Below are positions 56,365 to 64,000 of a stretch of 64,000 bases of DNA, piece after piece. The stretch's first letter is position 1; each line of letters opens with the position of its first letter. The position numbers and the translations under genes are program-made. The notes beneath the pieces were generated by a model. The model ran no database searches, was not told where the DNA came from, and saw nothing but the letters and a program-made list of their open reading frames with translations. Source of the DNA: an uncultured Bacteroidota bacterium. GTDB taxonomy: Bacteria > Bacteroidota > Bacteroidia > Chitinophagales > Chitinophagaceae. The stretch lies in NCBI GenBank assembly GCA_903831575.1, contig CAIKYB010000033.1:53852-117851 (forward strand), in the 5' to 3' direction.

Positions 56365-57207
56365 CTATTTGTTTGGCAACTTTTTACCATTTCTTCTTTG
56401 GATAATCATTTTATCAGAACCTTTACCTCTTGTACGTGTAATTTGTCCTTTTGCATATTTACCCTTACGACTACGAGGATGTCCACCTGAAGCTCTACCT
56501 TCACCACCACCCATCGGGTGATCTACAGGGTTCATCGCGACAGCTCTTGTACGTGGTCTGATACCTTTCCAACGATTACGTCCAGCTTTACCCATGCTTT
56601 CCAGATTGTGATCGCTATTACTAGTAACCCCTACTGTTGCAAAGCAGTTGATTAATACTTTTCTTAATTCACCACTTGGCATTTTAAGAACAGCATATTT
56701 ACCTTCTTTATTCGTTAACTGAGCAGAAGTTCCAGCACTACGTACTAATATCCCTCCTTGTCCAGGCTGCATTTCAATATTATGAACATTAGTACCCAAA
56801 GGCATATTCTTAAGCATTAATGCGTTTCCTAATTCAGGAGCAACATTATCACCGCTAATAACGGTTTGGCCTACTTGTAATCCTTGAGGTGCCAACATGT
56901 ATCTTTTCTCGCCATCTGCAAAAACCATCAAAGCGATAAAAGCTGTACGATTTGGATCATACTCAATTGTTTTTACAACAGCTGGTATATCTTTTTTACT
57001 TCTTTTAAAATCTATGATACGGTACATGGTTTTATTTCCACCTCCCATATATCTCATAGATCTGCGACCTTGAGCATTTCTACCTGCAGTATTTTTTTGT
57101 TTTTCAACTAACGATTTCTCAGGAGTATTCGTTGTTATTTCTGCATACGCATTTCCAATTCTCCAACGTGTTCCTGCGGTAATCGGTTTGTATTTTCTAA
57201 GTGCCAT
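56365..57207 (-). CDS. rplB: 50S ribosomal protein L2
   Basis: The 280-residue protein has the conserved [13 protein letters not shown] loop near the peptidyl transferase centre and the RNA-binding GRNAQGR-type region. Length is standard. Confidence 0.98.
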   Translation of the reverse strand: MALRKYKPITAGTRWRIGNAYAEITTNTPEKSLVEKQKNTAGRNAQGRRSMRYMGGGNKTMYRIIDFKRSKKDIPAVVKTIEYDPNRTAFIALMVFADGEKRYMLAPQGLQVGQTVISGDNVAPELGNALMLKNMPLGTNVHNIEMQPGQGGILVRSAGTSAQLTNKEGKYAVLKMPSGELRKVLINCFATVGVTSNSDHNLESMGKAGRNRWKGIRPRTRAVAMNPVDHPMGGGEGRASGGHPRSRKGKYAKGQITRTRGKGSDKMIIQRRNGKKLPNK

Positions 57208-57283
57208 TTTTAAAAACTTTTATTTTGTCAAGACTTTGCGGTGTTGACCACCATTCATTAATAATATTGTTTGTAGTATACTA

Positions 57284-57583
57284 CTATACTGCGCCGTATA
57301 AATCTATTGTTTCTCCAGCAACAACTGTAACAAGAGCTTTCTTTTTCGCAGGTTTACGACCTACTATATACCCTGCTTTTGTGTATTTAGATTTCAATTT
57401 TGAAGGCATCACCATGGTGTTTACCTCTTCAACCTGAACTCCGTAAAACAACTCTACAGCTTTTTTGATTTCAAGCTTATTTGCTTTTCTATCTACCACA
57501 AAAGCAAAACGGTTCATTTTCTCTGCTTGCTTATTAGCTTTCTCAGATAAAATTGGTTTTATTAAAACGTCAGACAGTTTCAT
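57284..57583 (-). CDS. rplW: 50S ribosomal protein L23
   Basis: The 99-residue protein has LIKPILSEKANKQ and the YGVQVEEVNTM and KKALVTV segments. L23 is the docking site for trigger factor and SRP at the tunnel exit. The upstream gap to rplD holds the dispersed TTGTTGATTTGAA motif. Confidence 0.96.
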   Translation of the reverse strand: MKLSDVLIKPILSEKANKQAEKMNRFAFVVDRKANKLEIKKAVELFYGVQVEEVNTMVMPSKLKSKYTKAGYIVGRKPAKKKALVTVVAGETIDLYGAV

Positions 57584-57685
57584 GTCAATTAATTTATTTT
57601 TTTTTAATTTGTTGATTTGAAGATTTGTTGATTTGAAAAGCTCGTAATTAAACTGCTCTTCTGGTCATCGCTTTTTCAAATAGTA

Positions 57686-58312
57686 TTATGCTTCTGTTTC
57701 TGTAAACAATTTTGCTGCTGTCTCTGTCATCACTAACACATTGGCATTTAAAATGTCGTAAGTATTCATATCGCTCAACACAGATCCATTAACCCCTTCT
57801 ACATTCCTTAAACTCATATATATATTGTCATCATATTCAGGAATAACAAATAATGCTTTCTTTTTCCCAATATTCAAACTCTTAAGTATTCCAGAAAAAG
57901 CTTTTGTTTTTGGAGCATCCATAATTAAATCTTCCATTACTACAATTGCGTTTTCTTTTGCTTTATAAGCCAAAGCGCTCATTTTAGCCAAGTCTTTTAC
58001 CTTACGGTTCAACTTGATATCATATTTATGAGGTTTTGGTCCGAATATAGTACCACCACCTTTATACAATGGGTTACGAAGGTTCCCTTTACGAGCACCA
58101 CCAGTTCCTTTTTGCTTGTGTAATTTCTTAGAAGAACCTTTCACTTCCGCACGAGTTTTCACTTTGTGAGAACCCTGACGTTGTGCTCCTTGAAATTGCT
58201 TTACAGCTAAATATATAACGTGGTCATTTGGTTCTATTCCAAATATATCTTCCGGAAGTTCAATTGTTCTGCCGGTTTTTTCTCCTTTGCTATTTATGAT
58301 GTCTACTTGCAT
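57686..58312 (-). CDS. rplD: 50S ribosomal protein L4
   Basis: L4 extends a loop into the exit tunnel and in enterics represses the S10 operon. The 208-residue protein has KGTGGARKGNLRNPLYKGGG and GPKPHKYDIKLNRKVK. Confidence 0.97.
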   Translation of the reverse strand: MQVDIINSKGEKTGRTIELPEDIFGIEPNDHVIYLAVKQFQGAQRQGSHKVKTRAEVKGSSKKLHKQKGTGGARKGNLRNPLYKGGGTIFGPKPHKYDIKLNRKVKDLAKMSALAYKAKENAIVVMEDLIMDAPKTKAFSGILKSLNIGKKKALFVIPEYDDNIYMSLRNVEGVNGSVLSDMNTYDILNANVLVMTETAAKLFTETEA

Positions 58313-58353
58313 TGTCTGATTTTTTGAAAGCTAAAATTGTGCGCTTTGTATTA

Positions 58354-58971
58354 TTATTTCTGAATTAAAACAATTGATCCGTTATGACCTGGAACAGATC
58401 CACTAACTAAGATGTAATTTTTTTCCGGGAACATTTTTATGATTTTCAACCCTTTCATTTTAACTCTATCACCTCCCATACGACCGCCCATTCTCATCCC
58501 TTTGAATACACGACTTGCATCAGAAGAGTTACCAATAGAACCTGGAGCTCTTTGACGATCATGTTGTCCATGAGATTGTTGGCCAACACCACTAAATCCA
58601 TGACGTTTCACCACACCTTGAAAACCTTTACCTTTTGTAGTTCCAACAACAGCTATACTGTCGCCTTCAGCAAAGATGTCAATAGTGATAGTTTCACCGA
58701 CATTCTTATCTATTTCGCAATCGCGAATTTCTTGAACGAATCTTTTAGGAGCTGTGTTAGCTTTAGAGAAATGGTTAATTTCGGCTTTGTTGGAGTGTTT
58801 TTCTTTTTTATCGCCGAATGCAATCTGGAGTGCATTATAACCGTCAGTTTCAACGGTTTTCTTTTGAGTTACTACGCAAGGCCCTGCTTCTATGATAGTT
58901 ACTGCAGTTTGTTTGCCTGCTGTATCAAAGATGCTGGTCATGCCAACTTTCTTTCCAATAATACTTTTCAT
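58354..58971 (-). CDS. rplC: 50S ribosomal protein L3
   Basis: The 205-residue protein starts MKSIIGKKVGMTSIFD and carries GVVKRHGFSG, QQSHGQHDRQRAPGS and GRMGGDRVKMKGLKI of L3, a large-subunit assembly initiator. A hairpin (CCTTCCCTG / CAGGGAGG) lies at 59056-59077 in the gap after rpsJ. Confidence 0.97.
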   Translation of the reverse strand: MKSIIGKKVGMTSIFDTAGKQTAVTIIEAGPCVVTQKKTVETDGYNALQIAFGDKKEKHSNKAEINHFSKANTAPKRFVQEIRDCEIDKNVGETITIDIFAEGDSIAVVGTTKGKGFQGVVKRHGFSGVGQQSHGQHDRQRAPGSIGNSSDASRVFKGMRMGGRMGGDRVKMKGLKIIKMFPEKNYILVSGSVPGHNGSIVLIQK

Positions 58972-59081
58972 TGTATCTGTTTTATGCCCAGCGGTCTCTC
59001 CGTTGATGGCGAGACTTAGACGTTCATATTTTTTCTATTAAGAGCTTACCTTATGCCTTCCCTGTATTGCAGGGAGGTTCA

Positions 59082-59387
59082 TCAGGCCTTTATCTCAACA
59101 TCTACACCACTTGGCAAATCTAATTTGCTCAATGCGTCTACTGTACGACTAGTACTAGTGTAAATGTCTAACAAACGTTTGTGTGTACACAATTGGAACT
59201 GTTCACGCGCTTTTTTATTAACGTGAGGAGAACGCAATACGGTAAATATTTTTTTGTGAGTAGGCAAAGGGATTGGCCCTGTTACTACTGCTCCTGTACT
59301 GCGAACAGTTTTTACAATTTTTTCAGCTGATTTATCAACTAGATTGTGATCGTAAGACTGTAGTTTTATTCTGATTCGTTGTGACAT
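59082..59387 (-). CDS. rpsJ: 30S ribosomal protein S10
   Basis: S10 is in the 30S head and pairs with NusB in antitermination. The 101-residue protein has [16 protein letters not shown], the [10 protein letters not shown] loop and the C-terminal [16 protein letters not shown]. It is the first gene of the S10-spc operon and follows a good promoter at 59429-59459. Confidence 0.98.
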   Translation of the reverse strand: MSQRIRIKLQSYDHNLVDKSAEKIVKTVRSTGAVVTGPIPLPTHKKIFTVLRSPHVNKKAREQFQLCTHKRLLDIYTSTSRTVDALSKLDLPSGVDVEIKA

Positions 59388-59428
59388 ATAAAAAGAACTT
59401 TTAAAATTCCGTTTTTTAATTTGGAGTG

Positions 59429-59459
59429 CGAAGGTAAGAGTAGATTTTTATACTGCCAA
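59429..59459 (-). promoter_or_regulatory. Promoter of the S10 operon
   Basis: On the minus strand, TTG is followed after 20 bp by TACCTTCG, one base from the TAnnTTTG consensus. The spacing fits the Bacteroidota -33/-7 pattern, and the rpsJ ATG is 42 bp downstream of the -7 element. Confidence 0.65.
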
Positions 59460-59627
59460 GTAATTTGTTAAATAATTTCGATTTTTTTAAAAAAATAACC
59501 ATTTCTGAGCATCCCCCTCCATAAATAGATTGCATTTGAAATTTATCAATTCTACAGATCCTCCTGACTCTAAAACGCTACATTGTCAAATTAACTATCT
59601 TTGTCATCTTTTACAGATCAAAAAATT

Positions 59628-59729
59628 ATGAATTTAGATTTGGGCTCACAATACAAGCCATTGATCATTCGGATTATAAGAGTACGTACGCTAAATGATA
59701 TACTTAGAGATCATGCCTTTCTAATTTAA
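59628..59729 (+). CDS. Possible 33-residue small ORF
   Basis: ATG to TAA encodes a short basic peptide (MNLDLGSQYKPLIIRIIRVR at its start). A -7-like TATCTTTG lies 22 bp upstream of the ATG. There is no family match, so this is only a candidate. The rest of the 524-bp gap 59388-59911 is AT-rich and shows no other gene. Confidence 0.25.
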   Translation: MNLDLGSQYKPLIIRIIRVRTLNDILRDHAFLI

Positions 59730-59911
59730 TAATTAATTATAATAATAATATTAAAGGGGGTATTCTTAATGATGCTTCTGTTTTGGGAATAAAATAAAGC
59801 AAGAAGCATAAACAGCGTTTTATACGATATGAGTAGAACAGCTCCATTAAATAAGACAGTTTAAAGAAATAAATACTGACAGAAAAGAATAACTGAACTA
59901 TTATCAACGAA

Positions 59912-61081
59912 ATGAAAAAAATTATTTTATACTTTATTCTATCGACCCTTCCCTTCTCTATTTTCGCTCAAAGTGAAAGGAAAGTATTTAAAATCGGAAT
60001 ATTTGCTCCGTTATACTTAGACTCCGTATTCAATGGTACTCTTTATAAATTCGGGAAGAAATTCCCCAGATTTGCTGTGCAGGGGATGAGTTTTGTTCAG
60101 GGCATACAAATAGCAATAGATAGTTTCCCCATAGATGGCGCCAATATTGAAACATTCATTTTTGATAGCCAGTCAGATTCGCTCTCCATAAAAAATATAA
60201 TTAATTCACATCGAATCGACAATTTTAATCTTGTTATCGGCGCAGTAAAAGATAATGAATTTGCAGAGCTGGCTTCCTTTGCAAATAGAAAAAAAATACC
60301 TTTTATTTCTGCAACTTACCCAAATGATGGTGGAGTAACCTCCAACCCTTATTTAATAATGCTAAACCCTACTCTGAAATCTCATTGCCAGACTATTTTT
60401 GGCTATCTTCTTCAACATCAGGATTCTGCAAAAATTATTCATGTACGCCAAACCGGTAGTCAGGAAGACCGTGTTGCTGAATACATTAATAATATCAACA
60501 AACCAGATGACAAAGTCTTATTAAATATTAAAACCATTATATTAGACAGCAATTTTGCTTCGATCAAAAATAGTCTAGACAGCAACAAGAAAAATATAAT
60601 CATTGGCGGTAGCCTAGATGAGGATTTCGCTAATCCCCTTCTTTCAACAATAAAAAATATCGACAAAAAATACAAAGTAACCATCTTTGGAATGCCCAAT
60701 TGGGAAGGCTTTTCATCACTAGAGACAAAATTAAAAGATTTACCCAAAAATATAACCTACTTATATACGTCTCCTTACTTTAATGAGAAATCTGATAGTA
60801 CAAGTAAAAAAATACAGGATATCTACCTTAAAAAATTTAAGGGAAGGCCTTCCGAATATTTATACAAGGGCTTTGAAATTATGTATGTGTTTTCAAGAAT
60901 ATTGAACAACTACCCAGACGATTTTTTAAACCATATCAACGATGCGCAATTCCAGATGTTTACATCGTATAAAATTATCCCAGTCAAAGTAAACAAAAAT
61001 TCAAAATCTACCGATTATTTAGAAAACAAACATCTGTACTTTCTAAAAAAAACTAACAGTATTATATCTCAAGCTCAGTAA
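59912..61081 (+). CDS. Periplasmic-binding-protein type 1-like exported protein
   Basis: The 389-residue protein has a signal peptide ending near IFAQ. It then has a type 1 periplasmic-binding fold of the Leu/Ile/Val-receptor kind: FKIGIFAPLYLDS, GIQIAIDSF, LVIGAVKDNEF, KKIPFISATYP and YKGFEIMYVFSRIL. No LysM domain is attached, unlike some Bacteroidota relatives. No ABC permease is nearby, so a role in cell-envelope sensing is as likely as transport. The gap 61082-61086 separates it from the convergent T9SS gene. Confidence 0.75.
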   Translation: MKKIILYFILSTLPFSIFAQSERKVFKIGIFAPLYLDSVFNGTLYKFGKKFPRFAVQGMSFVQGIQIAIDSFPIDGANIETFIFDSQSDSLSIKNIINSHRIDNFNLVIGAVKDNEFAELASFANRKKIPFISATYPNDGGVTSNPYLIMLNPTLKSHCQTIFGYLLQHQDSAKIIHVRQTGSQEDRVAEYINNINKPDDKVLLNIKTIILDSNFASIKNSLDSNKKNIIIGGSLDEDFANPLLSTIKNIDKKYKVTIFGMPNWEGFSSLETKLKDLPKNITYLYTSPYFNEKSDSTSKKIQDIYLKKFKGRPSEYLYKGFEIMYVFSRILNNYPDDFLNHINDAQFQMFTSYKIIPVKVNKNSKSTDYLENKHLYFLKKTNSIISQAQ

Positions 61082-61086
61082 CTAAT

Positions 61087-64000
61087 TTATAATTTTATAA
61101 GTCTTTCAATTTTGGAATTAACCCCTTGTTTTATTTCAATAAAATAATTACCTGGCATTAATTCTCGTCCTAATTGATTTAATTCATTTGGATTCACCAT
61201 TAAGCGCTGCATTAGTCTTCCTTGCAAATCATAAATAGTAATTGAAATTTTTTCGACACGCTGAGAATTGACTTTTAAATTAAATAAAGCTGCGGTGGGA
61301 TTCGGATATATATTTATATTAAAATGCTCGTCTTTAGATAATCCTTCATCTCTACTAAATTGCTTCACTACAACATTTGTACATGCAACAAAAGAAACTC
61401 TTAAAATACTAGAATTTCCAACAGAACAATTATTAATTCCTTTTGCTGAGACATAACCTGAGAAACTTGCTGACGGAGGATAAGAAACTGAAATCCTGGT
61501 TGTCCCTTGACCCGAAAGAATTGTTCCTGATGAGGGAATGCTCCATATTATTGAATCTGTATTAGCAGGTAAGGCAGACACCGCATATTTTATTACTCTA
61601 TTTGGACAAGCACTTGTATTTACTGAACTTATAGCTCCAAGAGGACTTGGCTTTATTATCGAAATACTTGTTGTTCTTGGAGAACTAATCCCACAAGCAT
61701 TTACAGCTCTTACTTGCAAAGACACAGTCGTGAAGTTATTATAAAACCTCAATTGTACTATCGTATCATTCTCGCCAGTTCCAGCAGGATGGCTAAAAAT
61801 AATGCAATTACTCCCAATCAATGACCAATTATAAGATGATGCATTGGGATCTTTTCTAATTTTATAAGTTGCAAGAGTGCCATTTGGATTAGATGTGGAG
61901 ATTAAATAATTACAAGGGTTACTTGGGCCAGAAATCCACCAAGGTATAGAAGGGACACTACCGCCTAAACGTAAAATTCTCGGAACAGAAGCATTACAGC
62001 CAGCTGATCGAACTTGTATAGAGTCCTCCAATCTCAAATTCAAGTTTGAATTAAAATACACATAAATAATCGTATCATTTGACCCTAAGCCTCCTGGATG
62101 TATAATTGAGTCAGCTCCTACAATCGGCACTTCCCAAATATAATAAGGAACATTTTTTACCTTTTGGATCCTATATATTGCAGGAGTATTTGAGTTGATA
62201 TACCTACAAGTATTAGTTGGACCCGAAATAGTTGATGGACTTGAATATTTAGTAGTTTTAATTATTTTGCTACTATTACTAGAATTTCCACAATTTGAAA
62301 TAGTAGAAACAGAAATTCGAGCAGTTACATATCCTGAATCAAATGTTACTAATATCCTTGGGGTCCCCTGCCCTCTTATAATTCTCACAAAAGATGGAAC
62401 AACCCATACATACTGCCTATTCCCTTGTATAGAATCAACAGAATATTGATATTCTGTATGATCTCCTACATTACATACACTGTCAAGGCCAGAAATAAAA
62501 GATGGTGCAGCAAGGTTGTTCGTAGAAATGAATAAAGATTTAGGGACAGAAATAATGCTACACTTAAATAATATTCTAAGGTAAATAGTTAGTCCATTAA
62601 TGAAGCTGTTTGAAAATTTTATCACTACCTTATTAGTCCCTTGTCCTGAATAAATTGTAGCTCCAGCTGGCACAGTCCATAAATAGCTAGCTGCATTTTG
62701 AACAGTATCTGAATAATATTCAATAAGAGTATCCTTACCTAAATATTCGCATATATTTGATGGGCCATAAATTGGCAACGACCCAACATACCCAGTGCGA
62801 TATAACCTTAGTCCAATATATGGACTTGCACAACCGTTTTCTTTTAATCCTGCCACCCACATCCAACCTCCTTGGTATCTGGCATACAAAGTACTATCTG
62901 CAATAATACCTATTCGATTGGTACCTTCTCCGCTTACAATTTCCACACAACTTGGCACTCTCCAATCATATGAAGTGGCACCTGAAATAGGATTTACATA
63001 ATAAAAGACAGTATCAGTATAACCTGCGTTATAATAACCACATAACTCCTGAGGGCCGTGAATAGTATCAGCAGGCAACATAGGAGATGTAACAACATAT
63101 ACTAAAGAGTCTGAACATCCGTAAATATTAGTATACTTAATTAAAGTTGACCCTAGCTGCATCCCTGTTCTAACATTACAACTTTTCAACCCACTTGGTT
63201 CAAGAATTGCAATAGTAGAGTCTAAAGACACCCAAGGATTAATTAGTGCAGGTAATGTATCTGCATCGGAAACATAAATGGGCACTATGTTATTTATACA
63301 GGAAAAAGCATACCCTCTAAGGAATACTGGCTTCCGGCTTATCTGAATATTGATTTTGTTTGATGTTACTGACGGCGAACAGTAGCCGCTAATTACAACG
63401 TCATACAATCCAGTATCTGTAGCAATGGGATTTGTCAATCTGATTGTTGAAGTGCCTTGACCAGATATTACACTATTATTAGAAATAGTCAACCCGTTTT
63501 TTCTCCAAACATAATTCAAGTTTCCACCACCTGCACTTACCGATAAAATCTGAACACCATTTCCCGAACAAATTTTTGTTGGAGATACCGGTTGAGAAAT
63601 AATATAAGGCGGAGCATTTACGGTTGCCGTTACTGCTGTTCTTGTTGCAGATATACAACCTGTAGCAACGATTGAATCCATTGCATAGTAAATCGTTGTT
63701 GATGATATACTAGTTGTGTTATAACTGTTTCCACTGCCTAATAATGTTCCACCAGTTGAAGCATTGTACCATTTAATTGTTCCTGTTCCTGTAGCTGTTA
63801 AACCTACTGTTCCTGTTCCACATCTTACTGTATCTGTTCCTACTGGTGCTGATGGAACAGCGTTTACCGTTGCTGTTACTGCCGTTCTTGTGGCGGATAC
63901 ACAACTCGGAACATTATTTGAATCCAATGCATAATAAATCGTTGTTGATGATATGCTTGGTGTGGTATAACTGTTTCCTGTTGATAATAATGTTCCGCCA
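61087..64000 (-). CDS. Giant Ig-like repeat protein with T9SS type A sorting domain, partial
   Basis: The frame is open to the window end (the TTG at 63927 is internal), so the 5' part is missing. At least 970 residues are seen. The N-terminal visible part has tandem Ig-like repeats of about 82 residues (ATRTAVTATVNA, TIKWYNASTGGTLLG, STTIYYA), near-identical at DNA level. Then come PKD/Ig-like domains with YVWRKNG, and repeated SGQGT and IWSIPSSGTI motifs. The C-terminus (NINIYPNPTAALFNLKV, GRLMQRL, GNYFIEI) is the type A sorting domain for the type IX secretion system. The product is probably a large secreted or cell-surface adhesin-like protein. Confidence 0.9.
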   Translation of the reverse strand, partial: GGTLLSTGNSYTTPSISSTTIYYALDSNNVPSCVSATRTAVTATVNAVPSAPVGTDTVRCGTGTVGLTATGTGTIKWYNASTGGTLLGSGNSYNTTSISSTTIYYAMDSIVATGCISATRTAVTATVNAPPYIISQPVSPTKICSGNGVQILSVSAGGGNLNYVWRKNGLTISNNSVISGQGTSTIRLTNPIATDTGLYDVVISGYCSPSVTSNKINIQISRKPVFLRGYAFSCINNIVPIYVSDADTLPALINPWVSLDSTIAILEPSGLKSCNVRTGMQLGSTLIKYTNIYGCSDSLVYVVTSPMLPADTIHGPQELCGYYNAGYTDTVFYYVNPISGATSYDWRVPSCVEIVSGEGTNRIGIIADSTLYARYQGGWMWVAGLKENGCASPYIGLRLYRTGYVGSLPIYGPSNICEYLGKDTLIEYYSDTVQNAASYLWTVPAGATIYSGQGTNKVVIKFSNSFINGLTIYLRILFKCSIISVPKSLFISTNNLAAPSFISGLDSVCNVGDHTEYQYSVDSIQGNRQYVWVVPSFVRIIRGQGTPRILVTFDSGYVTARISVSTISNCGNSSNSSKIIKTTKYSSPSTISGPTNTCRYINSNTPAIYRIQKVKNVPYYIWEVPIVGADSIIHPGGLGSNDTIIYVYFNSNLNLRLEDSIQVRSAGCNASVPRILRLGGSVPSIPWWISGPSNPCNYLISTSNPNGTLATYKIRKDPNASSYNWSLIGSNCIIFSHPAGTGENDTIVQLRFYNNFTTVSLQVRAVNACGISSPRTTSISIIKPSPLGAISSVNTSACPNRVIKYAVSALPANTDSIIWSIPSSGTILSGQGTTRISVSYPPSASFSGYVSAKGINNCSVGNSSILRVSFVACTNVVVKQFSRDEGLSKDEHFNINIYPNPTAALFNLKVNSQRVEKISITIYDLQGRLMQRLMVNPNELNQLGRELMPGNYFIEIKQGVNSKIERLIKL

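Overview
The window is chromosomal DNA from a low-GC member of the Bacteroidota, most likely the family Chitinophagaceae. This rests on several features: Bacteroidota-type -7 promoter elements (TAnnTTTG), a TonB-dependent receptor, a giant Ig-repeat protein ending in a type IX secretion sorting domain, Chitinophagaceae-like ribosomal proteins with basic or Gly/Arg-rich tails, and a eukaryote-like citrate synthase. The genus call is an inference and no species is claimed.

Layout. 1-5.1 kb: murB (cut by the window edge), priA and plsC in a tight minus-strand run, then rplU-rpmA and a 55-residue Lys/Ala/Pro histone-like protein ending at a strong terminator. 5.2-10.7 kb: housekeeping genes, including a PolX/PHP protein with a degenerate polymerase site, mazG, an RlpA-like protein and lpxB. 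10.8-22.1 kb: a purine-to-ureide catabolic cluster. Guanine deaminase, xanthine dehydrogenase (xdhA, xdhB, maturation factor xdhC), membrane urate hydroxylase PuuD, a fused OHCU decarboxylase/HIU hydrolase, allantoinase and allantoicase give a near-complete route from guanine to ureidoglycolate and urea. An uncharacterised aldolase/citrate-lyase-like protein and a divergent membrane protein accompany it. 22.1-26.2 kb: that membrane protein, a LOG-family hydrolase and a TonB receptor.

26.35-42.25 kb: a 15.85-kb integrative element inserted in tRNA-Ala(GGC). It is bounded by 48-bp direct repeats of the tRNA 3' half. The two copies differ only by compensatory changes in the T stem, and each is followed by its own terminator. 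The right end carries a tyrosine integrase, and both ends carry a tandem TCTGGCCCAA motif that may be an integrase arm site. Inside are secreted and lipoprotein cargo genes; RadC; a RecA-like ATPase, DUF3871 and small putative OB-fold module; a DUF5131 protein; a polymerase with family-A / T7-RNA-polymerase-like motifs A, B and C split by a frameshifting repeat; and an HNH homing-type endonuclease. No conjugation or capsid genes are visible. This element is the most novel part of the window.

42.4-59.5 kb: citrate synthase, an LptF/LptG-type permease, a BaiN-like flavoprotein and a 48-bp tandem repeat with a hairpin in each unit. The S10-spc ribosomal operon follows, read leftward from rpsJ to secY and map, with a recognisable promoter before rpsJ. 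The usual continuation after map (infA, rpmJ, rpsM, rpsK) is absent here. 59.9-64 kb: a periplasmic-binding-protein-like gene and the 3' part of a large Ig-like repeat protein with a T9SS sorting signal, which runs off the window.
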